From Pleodorina starrii (lineage: Eukaryota > Chlorophyta > Chlorophyceae > Chlamydomonadales > Volvocaceae), in NCBI GenBank assembly GCA_030267565.1, contig BRXU01000001.1:2480001-2544000 (forward strand): a stretch of DNA of 64,000 bases, given 5' to 3'. Shown here in pieces: positions 12,209-25,717 of this stretch. The notes under the pieces are model-generated. The model was not told where the DNA came from and searched no databases. It saw nothing but the letters and a program-made list of their open reading frames with translations. A program made the position numbers and the translations under genes. Positions within the stretch are counted from its first letter, which is position 1. Each line of letters starts with the position of its first letter.

Positions 12209-13897
12209 GTTTTGTGTTTTTATTCCACCCGCCCCGACCCCTGTTATTATATGAACAGGTAAACGTTGCTCCTAATAAAATTGAAGTATAAGAAGATCGA
12301 GCGAAGCAAATGCTATCAACGGCGAGAATAGGAACAGCAACAAGGGAAAAGCGCGAAAAGGCGACAAGGTGCTACCGGTACACAAACATTTTGAGTTAGA
12401 TAGCAGCAGCGGCTTGGTCCGAGCGTTTGGGCTCTGAAAGCCACAGGCTGACGGCCACGTTTGCACGAAGCGCACGTTTTGTAGTACAGGGCGGTTTCAT
12501 AAAAAGTGCTCAAGCTGAAAGGTAAAGCGACAAACTTCACTAAGCCGATGTAGGTAAGAAACAATAAAGGTTGAATTATATGCAAGCTGAATTATATGTC
12601 TGGTTCTGTCCAAGCAGTGTCTGTCCGCCGCACGAACGCTTTGCGTGCTATGCTCTCAACACGACCCTGGAGCCAGAGCGAGGGCGCGGACGAGTGTCGC
12701 TTCACATTCCGCAAATGGGTCACCGTGTTCTGGCTATTGTGGTCACTATGCCCGGAGGCCGTGAAATACGCTTCGCGCGGATAAAAGGAGGGGCCAAACC
12801 CAACAAACCCGAAACGGCGCTGTCAGCACTGGTAATCTGCTGGTGGTAACAGCATCTGCAGCGGCTAGTCTTTAAGAATTGCGCAGGCGCGCCGTGAGAG
12901 GTGCTTGGCCCTTAGCCGCCACGCTGGAGGTCAGGAAGTGTCCAGCATTATGTGTCTTACCGAAAACGGCGTCGCGGCGGCCCGGTGGGCTCAGGTTTGT
13001 GCTGAACGGCGCGAGGTCGCGTAAGAAATGTTCATATGACCCAAACAATCGCAGCTTCTAGATAGATAGATCCTGATAGATAGATAGGTCCTAGGCTAGA
13101 CTAGGCTTGGCCATACTTGTAGTCTGCAATGTCATGGTCTGCACCCCTCGCCTAGTCTGCCCAGCCTGACTTGCCTGGTCAGCTGGCCTAGTCTACGCCC
13201 ATGCCCTAGCCCATCTATGGGATTAGAAATGGCGCACTCTCACACCACCTCACCAGGTAAACCCCAACACGACGCGCTAGGATACATCGCCTGTGCTGGT
13301 ATGCCACATAGAAAAGCAGCCACCGAGCGGAGCAAGTGCAAAATCCAGTCGGCCTGGGTGCATGGCTTCAGGTCACGTTGTTCGGAGGCATACCAGGAGA
13401 CGGTTGCTCCGCATACGGTAGCTGTCGACAGTGGCTAGAAGTCATAAGCTCTCTAGTCACTACACCTGCAGGCGGCTAGCGGTTGACGGTTCGTGGCCAC
13501 CGCCGGTGGGTCCATTCGGCCTTCTGGTTGCTACTGACATCAGTTCACATGTACTGATCTGTAAACAATCATATGGAACATGTCACCATTTGCCACTGCT
13601 GAACGCTTGCGAGTTGCGCGAACCGCTGGTACGGACACGTTGAAAATTATTCAAAAACAGATGCAAGTTTCTCCATCCCTTTCAGCTCATTCCTATATAC
13701 CATTCTTACGGCGACCAATTTTACAACTTTAACCCAATAGACATCTTCCAGCTAATCGAAGCAGCTTTGCAGCGATTCAAGGCTTTTTATCATGGAAGCT
13801 TCACGCATACTGCGGGCCTAACGCACGTACCTGTCTCACACTGTTAACAGTAACTAAATCGTGCACAAAAGCCCACTGGGGCTAGTTCTTGTTGACG
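12209..13897. promoter_or_regulatory. Divergent intergenic region between MFS and GBP genes
   Basis: This 1.69 kb separates the two start codons. It is AT-richer than the neighbouring genes and has no supported ORF. It contains GATA tetranucleotide runs at about 13056-13092, followed by several imperfect CTAGRCTAGG-like units up to 13210. Both promoters must lie here; no single element can be assigned. Confidence 0.5.
13056..13092. repeat. GATA tetranucleotide microsatellite
   Basis: Two runs of TAGA/GATA units are separated by TCCTGA, about 0.8 kb upstream of the GBP start codon. Confidence 0.8.
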
Positions 13898-16800
13898 ATG
13901 GCTGTCACCGATGGTACCCGTGAGAAGCCAGCTCCAAAGCCTTCTGCGAGCTCAAAGCCATCTCAAGAGGGCAAGCCAGTGCAACTGGTTCACCATGACC
14001 CGTCCACTGGGCAGTTCTCGCTTGGGGACGAAGCTATCGCTGTCCTGAAGCGCGTTAAAGCCCCAATAGCTGTCGTCTCGGTATGCGGTCGCGCTAGAAC
14101 TGGAAAGAGCTACATCCTTAACCAGATGATCGGGACACCTGGCGCCGGGTTCGAGGTTGCCAGCTCTTACCGGCCTTGTACCAAAGGTAAGCGGCAAGGG
14201 CGCTTGTCTGGGCCCCCCCTCTGGGCCCAGCCACGCCCTGAAATCTGTAGATAGCGGACCTTGCTACTTGTGGTCCGCTAAGCGCACCGGGCGCTTTGTC
14301 TGCATGGTCAGCTTGCCCGAGATGCAGCTGCGGTTACCCCGTGGCCCCGTGAAATGCCCCGGGCGGCCGGCGCCAATGGCGCACCTGTCTGCCAGCCGTT
14401 AGCCTTACCGGAACCCTCTGCACGGCACCCTTCCTTGGTGCCATTCCACTTCGCTGACAGGGTTGTGGCTCTGGTCCCAACCCATTCGGCGCACGGCGCT
14501 GGATGGCAGCTACTATTACCTGGTGAGAAGGAGGTTGTCTGGGCTTGGGGGAAAGGGGTTTGCCCGCTTTCGCGTGGCCCAGCTACCCTGATGCGCAACG
14601 GGTTGCCGTCTTGGCCCCAGCGGGGCTTCTAGGCATCTTTGTAGTGCCTAGATGGCTTCATACAGAGAGCTTCCATCTGCCACAGATGAGGTTTGTGGAG
14701 CCTCCGCATACGAAGCATCCTGGCAAACGACGACCATGATGCGTCGGTCTTCACCGCACTCATCCGGCCGCGCTTGGCGGTGCTCACTCACAATTTCATC
14801 ATTACAGTAAAATGCCATGTTAAGCGGACGGGAAGTGGCGGAAAGTTTGGCCAGTGGTGTGGGACTGTCGAGCAGCCCAGATATCCGGCACGCTCCCTTG
14901 ACCTGACCGACCACGTCGGGCACCCCGCGCCCCTCTCATCTACGTGCAGGTCCTTATCGACACCGAGGGAATCGATGCGTACGACCAGGTGCGGCGATTG
15001 TACGACATCCTCCTGCTCTCTCTGTCCCGCGCCTCAAGGCCCGTTGATTGGCGGGAATCACACGAGGGTCATGTCGGCTCGCCGTGGTCTCGCACTTCAA
15101 CCTAATGATGGCCGACAGCATTTCGCATCCTTCCGGGCCCGCTATTAACATGCACAATTGCACATAAAGTATTTGGTCCAATGGCGCACTTTCCGGCCAC
15201 CGCAGACGACCCAGGACGGCGTGTCGCTCTTCAGCCTGGCGTTGCTGCTGTCCAGCCTCTTCGTGTACAACCAGGTACGACCCCGCCCGCGCCCTGCCGG
15301 GCTTGCTGCCCTACGCCCCGTTCGGTACACTTACACGCACCTTAGGACTAGTCTTGAGGAGAGCAGCTTGTCGATTACTCAGTTAATGCGTTCAGTGCTT
15401 AAAACCCTTGCTGGTTCCTCGCTGGCCGCCTCCCGGCGCGGCGCCTCGTCGCCTTCATTGCCCATCTGCAGATGGGCGGCATTGACGAGGCGGCCCTGGA
15501 CCGGCTGGCACTCGTAACGGAGCTGACACGGCGCATCAGGGTGCGCACGAGCCCCGGGGCGGCAGCAGCGGCGGCGACGACGGGCGACGCAACGGCACAA
15601 GGTAGGTGGGCCCTTGATGGCCACCAGCGGCGTGCCCGGCGCTTTCCTTCCGTGACGGACGAAAGGGCATGTGGGGCGGATGGATGCATGGATAGATGGC
15701 TGGTATCTACCTGCCCCGGGCTGCTCAACATGCGTTTTGGAATGTGCTGTTGGCCCTTGGTTGGAATGGCTCGACTGGCCACATAGGACTGCGTCGGAAA
15801 GAAGCACCAGGCGCGGCCGACGACCCAACTGTCAGTCGCAGGCGCGCAGCACGGCCACTTTCACGCGGGGTTGAGAAGGGAGGATGGCAACGTGTGGCGG
15901 TGCGGCCCGAGCCGCGACCCTCGCCCCGTGTTGCCGAGACCGATCCATTGTGGGGATTCATATGGGACTGTTGCTCCGGTCGCTTATGTGACACCCACTC
16001 CGCGGTGGGTCCTAGCCCGCTGTAGCGGCGGGGACGGACACGCCTGCGGGCATGGAAGCCAGTTACCGTGGCCTTGCCGCCGCCCTGGGTCGCACCTTGA
16101 CACCTTATTGCCCGCAAAAAAGGCTTGCATTGGACCCTGATCCCTGCAGTTTCTACCAATGGGGGCAAGAAGAAGGACGCGGAAGGTGAGCGTTCATCGG
16201 GTCAGCGTGGCTCTTCTTGCATCAGCCCGTTATAGGGGAGCTGTTCCTTTGGGGGGACGAGAAGTGGCACGTCTGGCCGTGTTTCAACGGCGACAAAGAT
16301 AACCACCGCGGCGAGACCTTGAACATGGGGGACTCGAGGCGTGCAGCCATCTTGCGTGCGAAACATGACACAGCCCCGGAAGTGCACCAAATCCAGCGTG
16401 CTTCGGGCGCCCGTATGCACCTATCCCTGCAAGCTACGGCAGCCAGTCGTCTGCGCAAGGTCCGAGGCGCTCCCTCCCGCGCCACTGCACGCAGGTACTG
16501 GCTTCAGCCGGCGAAAGCAGGAATCGGACGGCGGTGAGTGCTCCCCGCGCAAGTCAGGGACCAGCAAGTCACGGACGCGGTTGTGCGCCCATCGGGCAGC
16601 TATCCGGCCCAGTTGCAGGGGCGGAGGGCGTCTCGTTCAGGTGGCCTCACGAGTCCAAGCACGATAGCGGCCCAACTTTTTGTGGTCGTGTTTCTAGGCT
16701 TCCTGCCCCAACGTGGACACCGTACCGTTTACACAATGCCGGGTCTGCTCTGCGCTAGGGTCGCCTCCGCAAGCAGCTCGCCGGAGCTTCTCGGCCCAGC

Positions 16801-19800
16801 CTTGGGGCCCATCTCACCCTGATTTGCCGCCCTTTCCCCCCATGAACCTGTCCAGGCTCCAAGAAGAAGACGGCCGAGTCTGAGGGCGGTGAGTGAGTTG
16901 CAGTAACGGGGGCCGAAGTCCCGTGCTTCCATCCCCAGAGTTTACCCGGCGGCGGGGGCCGGGCACACGGCCCGACAGCCGTGTGTGGGAAGCCGTGTGC
17001 CATGTGAGCGAGCCCGTCATGCACCAAGGCAAGGCCATGCAGTGCAACGCAACAAAGCGCTTTGCCCCACGATTGCCTGGAAATGTTTTCCAGGCCTGGA
17101 GGACACTTCGGCGCTGTCCGAGTTCACGCCGTCGTTCATGTGGCTGCTGCGGGACTTTTACTACGACCTGGAGGACAAGGGCGTGCGGGTGCGAGCTCCG
17201 GGGCTTGCAGGGGCGGGATGGGGTCTGTAGGGACAACTGGGGATCTCCTCCCCGGGGTGTCCGCCCTGCAGACATTCGACAGGGGTGGTGCGGAGGATGT
17301 CTATAGAGGCAGAGGCAGCGAGGCAGGCCTGGGCGGTGGTTATGCTACCGCCCAGCAAAGGCCCGACTTGGTGTCCGTCATTTTTCAAGATGATGTGCAC
17401 CTAATAGCGTTACGTGCTCCACGCGACACGCGTTACTGCCAGCCCTGTGAGCCTGCGCCGACGAAGGCCATGTCGGCACCTGCTGCTCCACCCGTTGCGC
17501 AGAAATCCCCTCGTGACTACCTGGAGACCGCGCTGATGCCCACGCCCGGGAAGGGCCCCGCCGTGGAGACAAAGAACATGGTGCGTATGGCTTGATAATG
17601 AGACTGCGGCAGTGGGGCGGACATGGTTCTCATCAACAAGGCTCTCATCGGGGGGCTTGCTTCGTCGGTGGCGTGTTTTCCGGCCCCTGTAGCGCGCTTC
17701 CCGTGTCTGGGGACAGGGTGCGGGGGCCGGGCAGGCACGCCGCCGTGTGACACATGTTCGGGTGTTGGGAGGCTGTCCCGTCACTTCCTTGCCTCTCCAC
17801 GACGCAGCAGCAGCAGCACCGTCGTAGCTGCTCGCTTTGCATCTTTGCCCTCTTGCCGCGTACCTTCCGCTGCATGCCTTGCGCCCTCGAGATGTAAGGA
17901 CTGCATCTCGCTTCTGACCCTTCCTGCCCCGGCCGCCCGCCAACGCCGCCTCCTTTCCACCGCTGCGGTCTCATGCTCTCATCTTTTTATCTCCCCGACC
18001 CGCCGCTTCTGCCGGCCCCCCCCCGTTGCGTTCCCTCGTCCCGGGCCGTTTTAATTACCCCCCCCCCAGATCCGCGAGTCCATCAAGTCGCTGTTTCCCG
18101 ACCGCGACTGTGTGACGCTGGTTCGGCCGGTGGCGGACGAGGAGGCGCTGCGCAACCTGGCGGTGCTGCCCGCAGACCAGCTGAGACCGGAGTTCGCGCA
18201 GGTGGGTGGCTGGGGTGGCTGGGGCCCTCGAGAGGGCTGTGGGTTCGGGGCGCAGGCCGGAACGCCTGGGGCGCTAGAAACGTGCAGTCCGGCCGAAACA
18301 CGGCAAGACTGCAGCCGGGTTCAATCCCTCTCCCTACAGTCCTGTCCAGGGCGAGGACCTTGAGGAAGAGGGCTTGGTTCTCTGGGTGCAGTCCGGTCGC
18401 GTCGTTTGTAGCGCCAGATTTGCAGTTCTCTCTTGTTGCTGCGTAACGCCATCGACCCGTACCTTCTTTCCGCGCCTTGCCGCCCTGCCTCCTGGCCGCC
18501 CACCTTTCCCCCAAATGCTGCATGGCAATCATCTTTGTAACCCGCCTTCCCGCTTTCGCTGCTGACAGGGTGTGGAGCGGCTGACGGCCACCCTCAACGC
18601 GCGCGCGCAGCCCAAGCGGCTGGGCACCCAGATGCTGACGGGACCGCTGCTGGCGGGGCTGGCGGCGGCGTATGTCAAGGCCATCAACCAGGGCGCGGTG
18701 CCCACCATCTCCACCGCCTGGCACGTGAGTGGCCGGAGTGGAGTGCTGCCGCCGCCTGGCGGCGTCGCTGGCGGGTACTCAGAGGAGAAATACCCAAGTC
18801 GCTCTCTCGCCCGGCTCCGGGGCTGCGGACCGCGTGCACGCATATGCGAGTGCGGTCAGCGGCGTCGTCGTGAGATTCCTTCTTCATAGCAGGATTGGGG
18901 CATCCTGCTATGCCCTCCAAGATGGGGCGGGCACGACGCAGCAGACTGGCACACAACAGCACACAGCAATCCGCGCACGCACCGTAATCCGCGCACTCAC
19001 ACACACACCCCTTGACGAGACGGCCAGCCACGTGCGCGCGGATTTGAAATCGACGTTGCCCCTTTGTCTCCCTTCCGTCCCACGCCTCCCTTCCTCCCGC
19101 CGTGCCGCAGAGTGTCGCGGAGTCCGAGTGCCGCGCCGCCTGCTACGCCGCGGAAGATGCCTACCGCGCCGCTTTCAATTCCAACACGCTGGCCGACGAG
19201 CAGGCGCTCATGGACGAACACCAGGTGAGGGTGAGAGCGCCCGATACCCGCCCGCCCGCCCGCGAAGCCCGATGCTGGCTGGACCGGCGCACGGCTCGCC
19301 TGTGTCTGTCTCCCCGCCGACCCACGGGCACCGTGTTTGCGTACTGCCGACGCTCGGTCGAGAGGTGTCTCTTTCGCGGCACCTCCCGCGACACCCCCAA
19401 GACACCACTGACCCTGACCTCCTGTTCCAACATGGTATAGCAGCAATCTGCCAGCCAGCGCAGGTCAAAGCAAATCAGCATGCACAACATACGACTACCC
19501 GCCCTTGCCGCCTTCAGCCACGGTACGCTGCGGCATCCCTTATTGAACCCCCACGCTCGTCCACCTTCACGGTTTCCAAGCCGAATTGCTCCGCGCGTTG
19601 CTCCCCTCCCGCTCCCTCTCCCCCGCCGCAGCGCTCGTTGGTGGCCGCCTTCGCCGCCTTCAAGGACCGCGCCGTGGGCGACCCCGGCCTGCAGGCCCGC
19701 TACCAGCAGCGCTACGTCACCGCCTGCAACACCGCCTTCGAAGCGGTGCGCGAGCGGCGGCTGGCGGCGGCCGCCGAGGCGCTGGAGAAGCAGCTCGCGG

Positions 19801-20979
19801 ACCTGGCGGCGAAGCTGCACTCGGTGCGTGCGTGGGGCCGGGGATGCGGGCGCAGGTGCAAGTCGTCGCTAGCGCTAGCGCGACGACCGCGAGTCGGTTT
19901 TGGGTGCTAGGCGTTTTGATCCAGCATGGCGCTGCGCTGGACATCCTCCTTCCTGCATCAGGGGTTTTGCATCATTCAAATTTTTGAATGTGTCCGCTCC
20001 CTCCCGTGCTTGGCCCCCTCCCTCTTAAGCCCTAATCGCCCGTCCGTTTCGCATCCGCCTTCGCACACACCGCGCGCCTTGCAGGACGTCCGGCTGCGTG
20101 ACGCCAGCTTCCCCCAGATCGCCGCCGCCGTTGAGGCGGGCGTGGCCGCCGTGGTGGGCGGCACCGTGGGCGCGGCACGCTGGCCGCGGCTGCTGGCGTT
20201 CTGCCACTCGCAGTACGCCGCGCTGGGCGGCGAGATGTATGAGCGGACTGCCCAGGCGGCGGCGTTCGAGGCGCAGCGGGTGCACCTGGAGGCGCAGACG
20301 CAGGCGGCGGAGATGGAGCGGCTGCGAATGGAGAACGACGGGCTCAAGGTGGGGTAGCGGTGGCGGTGCGGTGGGGGAGAGGTGGTGGGCTGGTTTGATG
20401 ATTGTAATTCGTGGGGCGAAGGGAGGGTGGATGGCAATAAAGATGACACCGCAGCGATGGAGCGGAGGCAACCTTAGCGGAGGCGACGTTGCCCAGCAAT
20501 GCACGCCATACCAACATACCTGTTACTTGTTCGATACCGGAGGTGGACGGGTTTTAGGGGTTTTAGGGTGTTCTCAAAGGCTCGTGCTCGGGGTTATGGG
20601 GGGGGGTCAACAGGGGGGGTGGGGGAGCGGAGGATGAAAGGGAGAAAGTAAAGCTTCGTGACATCCAACCAGCAGCACCTTATCTAACAGCACCGGCTTG
20701 CGCATTTTACCTGGTCGCGGTGTGAACCATGTTCAGTACGTTCTGAACCATGTACGTACTATCACGGTCGTTCTGGGTTTGTCCCTGCACACCCACCCCG
20801 CCCCGCCCCGCCCGCAGGCCCAGCTGGCCGCCGCCACCAAGCGGGCCGACGAGGCCGCCGCCGCTCGGGACGAGGCGATCAGCGCCGCCCGGGCCGCCGC
20901 GGCGCGCAGCACGGTCCGAGGACGTGGTGGGGACGACGACGTCTATAAGCCAGCGTCTCGTGGCTGCTTCGGCTGCTAG
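13898..20979 (+). CDS. Guanylate-binding protein (GBP), dynamin-like large GTPase
   Basis: GBPs are large GTPases that assemble on membranes. Fifteen exons: 13898-14186, 14633-14694, 14950-14988, 15206-15274, 15472-15601, 16150-16185, 16856-16888, 17094-17188, 17503-17580, 18070-18201, 18569-18724, 19111-19224, 19632-19823, 20085-20348, 20818-20979. All phases agree and give 616 residues (human GBP1 has 592). The P-loop is CGRARTGKS (about 63-71), followed by PCTKG, then DTEG (121-124), LLSSLFVYN, and the GBP-type LLRD motif (Arg239-Asp240). A helical region full of Ala, Glu and Gln follows. The chain ends Cys-Phe-Gly-Cys, a possible CaaX box. Exon 2 (14633-14694) is the least certain exon. 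The start is the ATG after an in-frame TTG pair. A TGTAA signal at 22139-22143 would give a 1.16 kb 3' untranslated region. Confidence 0.93.
18025..18061. repeat. Dispersed motif C, copy 1, in a GBP intron
   Basis: Starts GTTGCGTTCCCTCG and ends AATTACCCC, only a few bases before the exon 10 acceptor. Close match to 33931-33966. Confidence 0.6.
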
Positions 20980-23900
20980 CGGGTGGTAGCGGCCTGTGCG
21001 CCCCTGGCTGCAGGGCTGCTTCGGGCATCGATGGGTGCTGCGGTTAAGGGGTTCAGGGGCGAAGTGACTGGGGGGTTTTCCTGGGGTTGGGGTACCGCTG
21101 GTGCGCAGGTACGCGTGCGTGTGCACGCGTGCGCCTGGTACAGGGTTGGGGTTGGCGGGACCGGCCAGTGGCGAGGGAGGCGGTGTGGAGGGCGCGATTT
21201 GGCGTGGCGGGCGGTGTGGGAGCGGGGGTGAGCGTGTGCATGTGTTCGGAGCTTCGGACGGACGTTGCGGGATGCCGGGGGGGGTGGGTGCGGGGCAGTG
21301 AAGCAGAGGCAGGATGGCGGCACCTCCGGAGACCAGACGCAAGACCTAGCTCGCTTGCACTGGTGTTTCAATGATCGGCAAGGAACCAGTGCGATTTCCG
21401 CGGGTTACACGGGTGAATGACGGGCCCGTAGCGGCCCTCGACAAGCCCTCTCAGGGTCGGACTCGGGAGCGCGCGCACCGACCGACTTGCTGTCTTGGAG
21501 ATTCATGCTTTAGGGAGGTATCCACGGCAGGGGCGGGCTGCCGGTAGCTCTCAGCTGTTTCCCGTTTTCACGTGGACGGATGAGGTTGGTGGTTGGGTCG
21601 GCGTTTTCAGCGTAATAAAGCCGGCGCCCGGATGGATGTGGACATGCGGTGGTTGGCGGCCGCGGGGTGGCGGACACTGGGGCGGTTGTGCGTGAAAACC
21701 TCCCGTCATCCCGTAGGAAGGGAGGGGGGATTGGGCTGTGCTGCTTTCCATGTCTGCGCCACGGCGGTCTGGCGTTGTGGTGCATGCAAGGGATGTGCGC
21801 GCGCACGTGCGTCACCGAAAAGCACACCCTGCAGGGGCCGGGGCGCCGTTGCAGCCCAGAGTGCTTTGTCTTGTATCCGCGTGTTTGGTCTTGTACAACG
21901 TCGGTTGGAATGTTCGTTCGGGGGGCGCCACCTCTCCCAAGGTGGTCGGGTTCCCCCGTTCGTGTTGTTGTGTTTCCGGGTGGGCACTGTGTCCCCCCTC
22001 GGGCGTCATTGGACCTTCACTTCCTCACGTCTTGGACACGCGTCAGCGGACAGCGAATGCTGCTGATGACGATGTGTGCGCTGCCCGTATGCCGTACATA
22101 CGTCGTATATTTCAGCTCAGGCTCGTCTCGGAAAAACATGTAAAAATATGAGCCCCTGCTCAGGTCGCAGGGTTGCTTCCTGGTTGCTTGACACTTACGT
22201 CAGGGCCAAGGCGACCTCCTGGGCCAGCCCCCCCGAAAGGGGCCCCCACCCTGCCGCTGGCCTCAATTTGAATTGTCATGTCAGCATTATCCTGTCTTAC
22301 GGCGATAACGGTATGGCGCAGCAAAGCTATACGGCCGCCAATGGCACGCCAGGCGTCGCGGGCACGGAACCGCCATAAACCCATCTGCGACCAGCTCCGA
22401 CCACCAAGTTCAGCTCACGATGTCACGAACCCGCTCCCCCGACCCGGCCCAAAATCATCTCAATACGTCAAGAGGGCCTTCCCCTCCATTGCCGTCCATC
22501 ATCCATGTCAGTACAGCAGCGACAGCGACGGCCCTCAGTACTTTCGCCCCCGCGAAGGGAACCAAATCAGAAACGAAATTTCGGTAGCGCCATAATTGCG
22601 CCTCTCGACGACGATCAGACCTCTCGTATGACAAAAACAAATTCGGCAGGCGCTCTGCCAGCCGAAAAGAATACCGGTACTACCGTACACGCACGTGCCG
22701 TACACAAGTGCCGTGCATCGCATAGCCATACAACCCCCGCATCTGTCCGTATCCCCGATCCATTGCCCCTGCCTGCTGCGGCATTGGACCCGCATCCGCT
22801 GTCAGCTGCTGCACGCAGCGGCAGAAGCCGCAGTCCTCCGCACGCGCCCACGCGCAAACTGGGGACCTCCTGTCCCGGGGCACCGACCGAACCCAGGTGG
22901 AACACCCAAGGGGGAATTTGCGCCCCTCCCACGCTTCAAAAATAGCCGATATTGGTATTGGGTTCAGCACCATACAGGCACGAGCACCATACAGGCACGT
23001 CGTGACGACATCGGCACAACCAGCTAAACCAGCTAGCCGCACATGCAGCGTCTATATATGTGACAAGGTTCATGGGAAGGCAGAGTGCCCAATAGCAGAT
23101 CGGAAACAGGCAGACGAAAAGGGAGGAAAATAGCGTATTCCAGGTCATGCAAATTGGCGAACCGGTACTGGCGTCATAAGCTTTTGACACCCAGCCCACA
23201 AACCGCAAACGTGTCATCGGGCCGCAGCACTGTCTTCCCCTCCGCAGTCCGCACCGCATCTCCCTCAAAAGACGTCATGATCTTGTCTGAGCGAAACAGG
23301 TGGCTGGCCGGGTTAACAAACGGCGGGTCAACAAACGGCGGGGCAGACCCGCCAGGGCCGCAGCAGTCTCAGCGGGCAGGGGCCCACCGGCCTGCGACAG
23401 GGCGGCAACGGACCGCCGCCAAGACACTGGCCGCGGCACGAAAACGTAACAGGACGCAAGGGCTGATGGCAACAACAAAGAATAGCCGCACCGGAGGCCC
23501 GGCGCTCATCTCACAGGGCCATCACCACCGCCACCACCACCACCACCAAGACAACCACGCATCCACACTCCAGTCCAGCCAGGTATGCACGACCCTGCAA
23601 AAAGTGGTCCCCACTGGACAATTTAGAGCGCCCCATTTTGAGGCTCCTGAAGCCCCACGTCCATGACAAGGAGCCCGTGACATGACATTAGGCGGAGCCG
23701 TGGACCCCACCAGACACCAATAACCCTAAATAAGAAAATAACACGAAAAACACAACGGTGCCAGAAGCCCGCATGCAGCCCGCAGTCCCCCGCAGCGCAC
23801 TGTCGCCGCGCCCCGCTTCCCCACCACCACCTCCGTGCACTGCAGTGCAGTGCAGAGCCATCAGCCGCCGCCGGTCTCCGCCACCGAGAGACCCACACCG

Positions 23901-24154
23901 CAGCTGCTTGCGTTGCGCCCCTGCCAGTGTTGTGCCCCTGGGCGCACTGGCTCGAATACGGGGTAGAGCCAGCCAGCCAGTCAGCCAGCCAGTCACGGAG
24001 GTGGCGCAGTGGGAGGCTGTCACACACACAGGCGGAGAGCTGCGTGTGCTGTGCTGCGCTGTGCTGTACTGGACACTGTCCGCGGTGCGGTGCAGGCCCG
24101 GGCTGCTTTCCAGACCGGCCGAGGCTCACCCCCCGCCCCCTCCGTCAGCTCGGT
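20980..24154. other. Convergent intergenic region, GBP and DUF1997 3' ends
   Basis: No further gene is supported. The first 1.16 kb is probably GBP 3' untranslated sequence, ending after the TGTAA at 22139-22143. The rest, 22150-24150, has only short frames with no recognisable similarity. One short direct duplication around 23312-23340 repeats AACAAACGGCGGG. Confidence 0.5.
22139..22143 (+). terminator. Candidate polyadenylation signal TGTAA for the GBP gene
   Basis: TGTAA is the usual volvocine poly(A) signal. This copy is followed by an A-rich stretch and lies 1.16 kb past the GBP stop. I saw no closer convincing copy. Confidence 0.45.
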
Positions 24155-25717
24155 TCAGGCCGCCACGGGGCTGCTGCTGCTGCTGCTGCTGCGGGCCGCC
24201 CGCTCCGCCCGGTACTCCGGGTCCTTGGCCCACCTGCGCGGCCGGGGGGGCGGCGACGGAGGCGGCGGGAGGGGGTTGCGGTGAAAGGCGGCCGTTGGAG
24301 TTGCAGCAGCAGCAGCAGCAGGAGAGATGCGCGTGGTGGGCCAGGCGAGGCGAGGCGGGGCGGGTGGGGGCGGGTGGGAGCGGCGGCGCGGCATCATCAA
24401 GTGACAGGGGAGCTCGACGGCGTTGCAATTACCGTATAAGATCGATATGATCCATATAATTGGCAGCTTGTCGCCGTGTGCCCCATACACACCCACACAC
24501 GCGTCGCATCTAAACACACACATACACACACATGAGCGCGACATGTTGGGCCACAAGCTCTCGCTCCCCCGCTCCCCCTCTCGCTCTCACCGCTGGTAGT
24601 CCTGCGCCAGCAGCCTCACAAAGAGCGGCAGCAGACTCGACACCAGTCCCTTGAGCACTCCGTTGCAGGTGCCCACCAGCACCTCCCGCGGCAGCAGATG
24701 GAAGGGCTGCACCACCTCGCTCCACACATCCAGCTGGCTGCTCGCGCGAATCTCCCCATTCATCAAACTCCCCGACCCCGACCCGGAACCTGCCGCCGCC
24801 CCGCCTGGTCCTGCCGCCGCTGCCGCGGCGCCACCGCCGCCGCCTGCGGCGGCGGCGGCAGGCGGCACCGCAGCCACCGGTGTCGCGCTCCAGGTCAGCT
24901 CCGTCACAAACTTCATTGCGAATCGTTGGTCGATCCTCAGCTTCTCGACCGCCTCGCTGCCGCTGATGCGGCAGTTCTCGGCCTGGAGCACCACGCGGGG
25001 ACCGGTGGTGGTGGTTGTGGAGGCGGTTGCGCCGTTGCCGTTATGGCCGTTGGCGCCGACGTGGCCTTGGTAGGTGGTCACGCTGACCTCCACCACCGCC
25101 TCCAGCCACAGGTTGAAGAGCTGCGGTGCACGGGGAGAGGGAGAGGGAGAGGGAGGGGAGGGCGTCGGCGCGGAGGGTAACATGGGTTGACGGGAGGCCC
25201 AGGGGCCTGAGGTTGGAGATCCGTGTCAAGATCGTGGGCGAGGCCTTCGCCCCTTCTTGTCGTCGCGACTCCGGATTCAGCCGGCAAGTCCGATCCGGTT
25301 AAGCGCCTTTGGCGTTTTTACTCACGGCGAGCTTTACGGCGCTCCCAGGCGCAATGCCGCCCGCCCGTCAGTTCTGCCAGCCGGCACCTCTTCAGAGCAT
25401 CACCCTCCCCGCGATAAGGTCCCTCTCAACTCACTAGTTTCCCGGCTTTCTGGCACCCACCCCCGCCACCCCCCGCCCGGCCCCCCGCCCCAAAATGTTT
25501 GTCATTTCCTTCTGCCGGGCCTTACATTGATCCGCGGGACAGTCAGGATGAAGCGGTTGCCCCCCAGGTGCGTGATCTGCTTTGGATCCAGAACAAAGTA
25601 CTGCTCCACGGGCAGCAACATGTACGACTGGAGAGATTCGTACTGCGGCAGGATCTGGCGGGCGCGGGCGGCGTCGAACGCGGGGGGGGGGGTAGAGTAA
25701 GCGGCGGATGGTGGCAT
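24155..25717 (-). CDS. DUF1997 family protein (plant/cyanobacterial type)
   Basis: DUF1997 proteins occur in cyanobacteria and in plastids of algae and plants; their biochemical role is unknown. Exons (-): 25717-25526, 25120-24591, 24233-24155; the frame is kept and gives 266 residues. Family blocks in order are LQSYMLLPVEQYFVLDPKQI, GGNRFILTVPRIN, LWLEAVVEVSV, ENCRISGSEAVE, FHLLPREVLVGTCNGVLKGL, and the C-terminal DYQRWAKDPEYRAERAA. A Gly/Ala/Ser-rich stretch is inserted before the LLPREV block. No clear transit peptide follows the chosen ATG. The true start may be in an additional upstream exon joined at the CAG just before ILPQYES. Confidence 0.88.

Noticed and set aside
23085..23666. 193-residue plus-strand ORF with a His run
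   Set aside because: The His run comes from a CAC repeat. No family is recognised, and it lies in the convergent 3' region of two genes.
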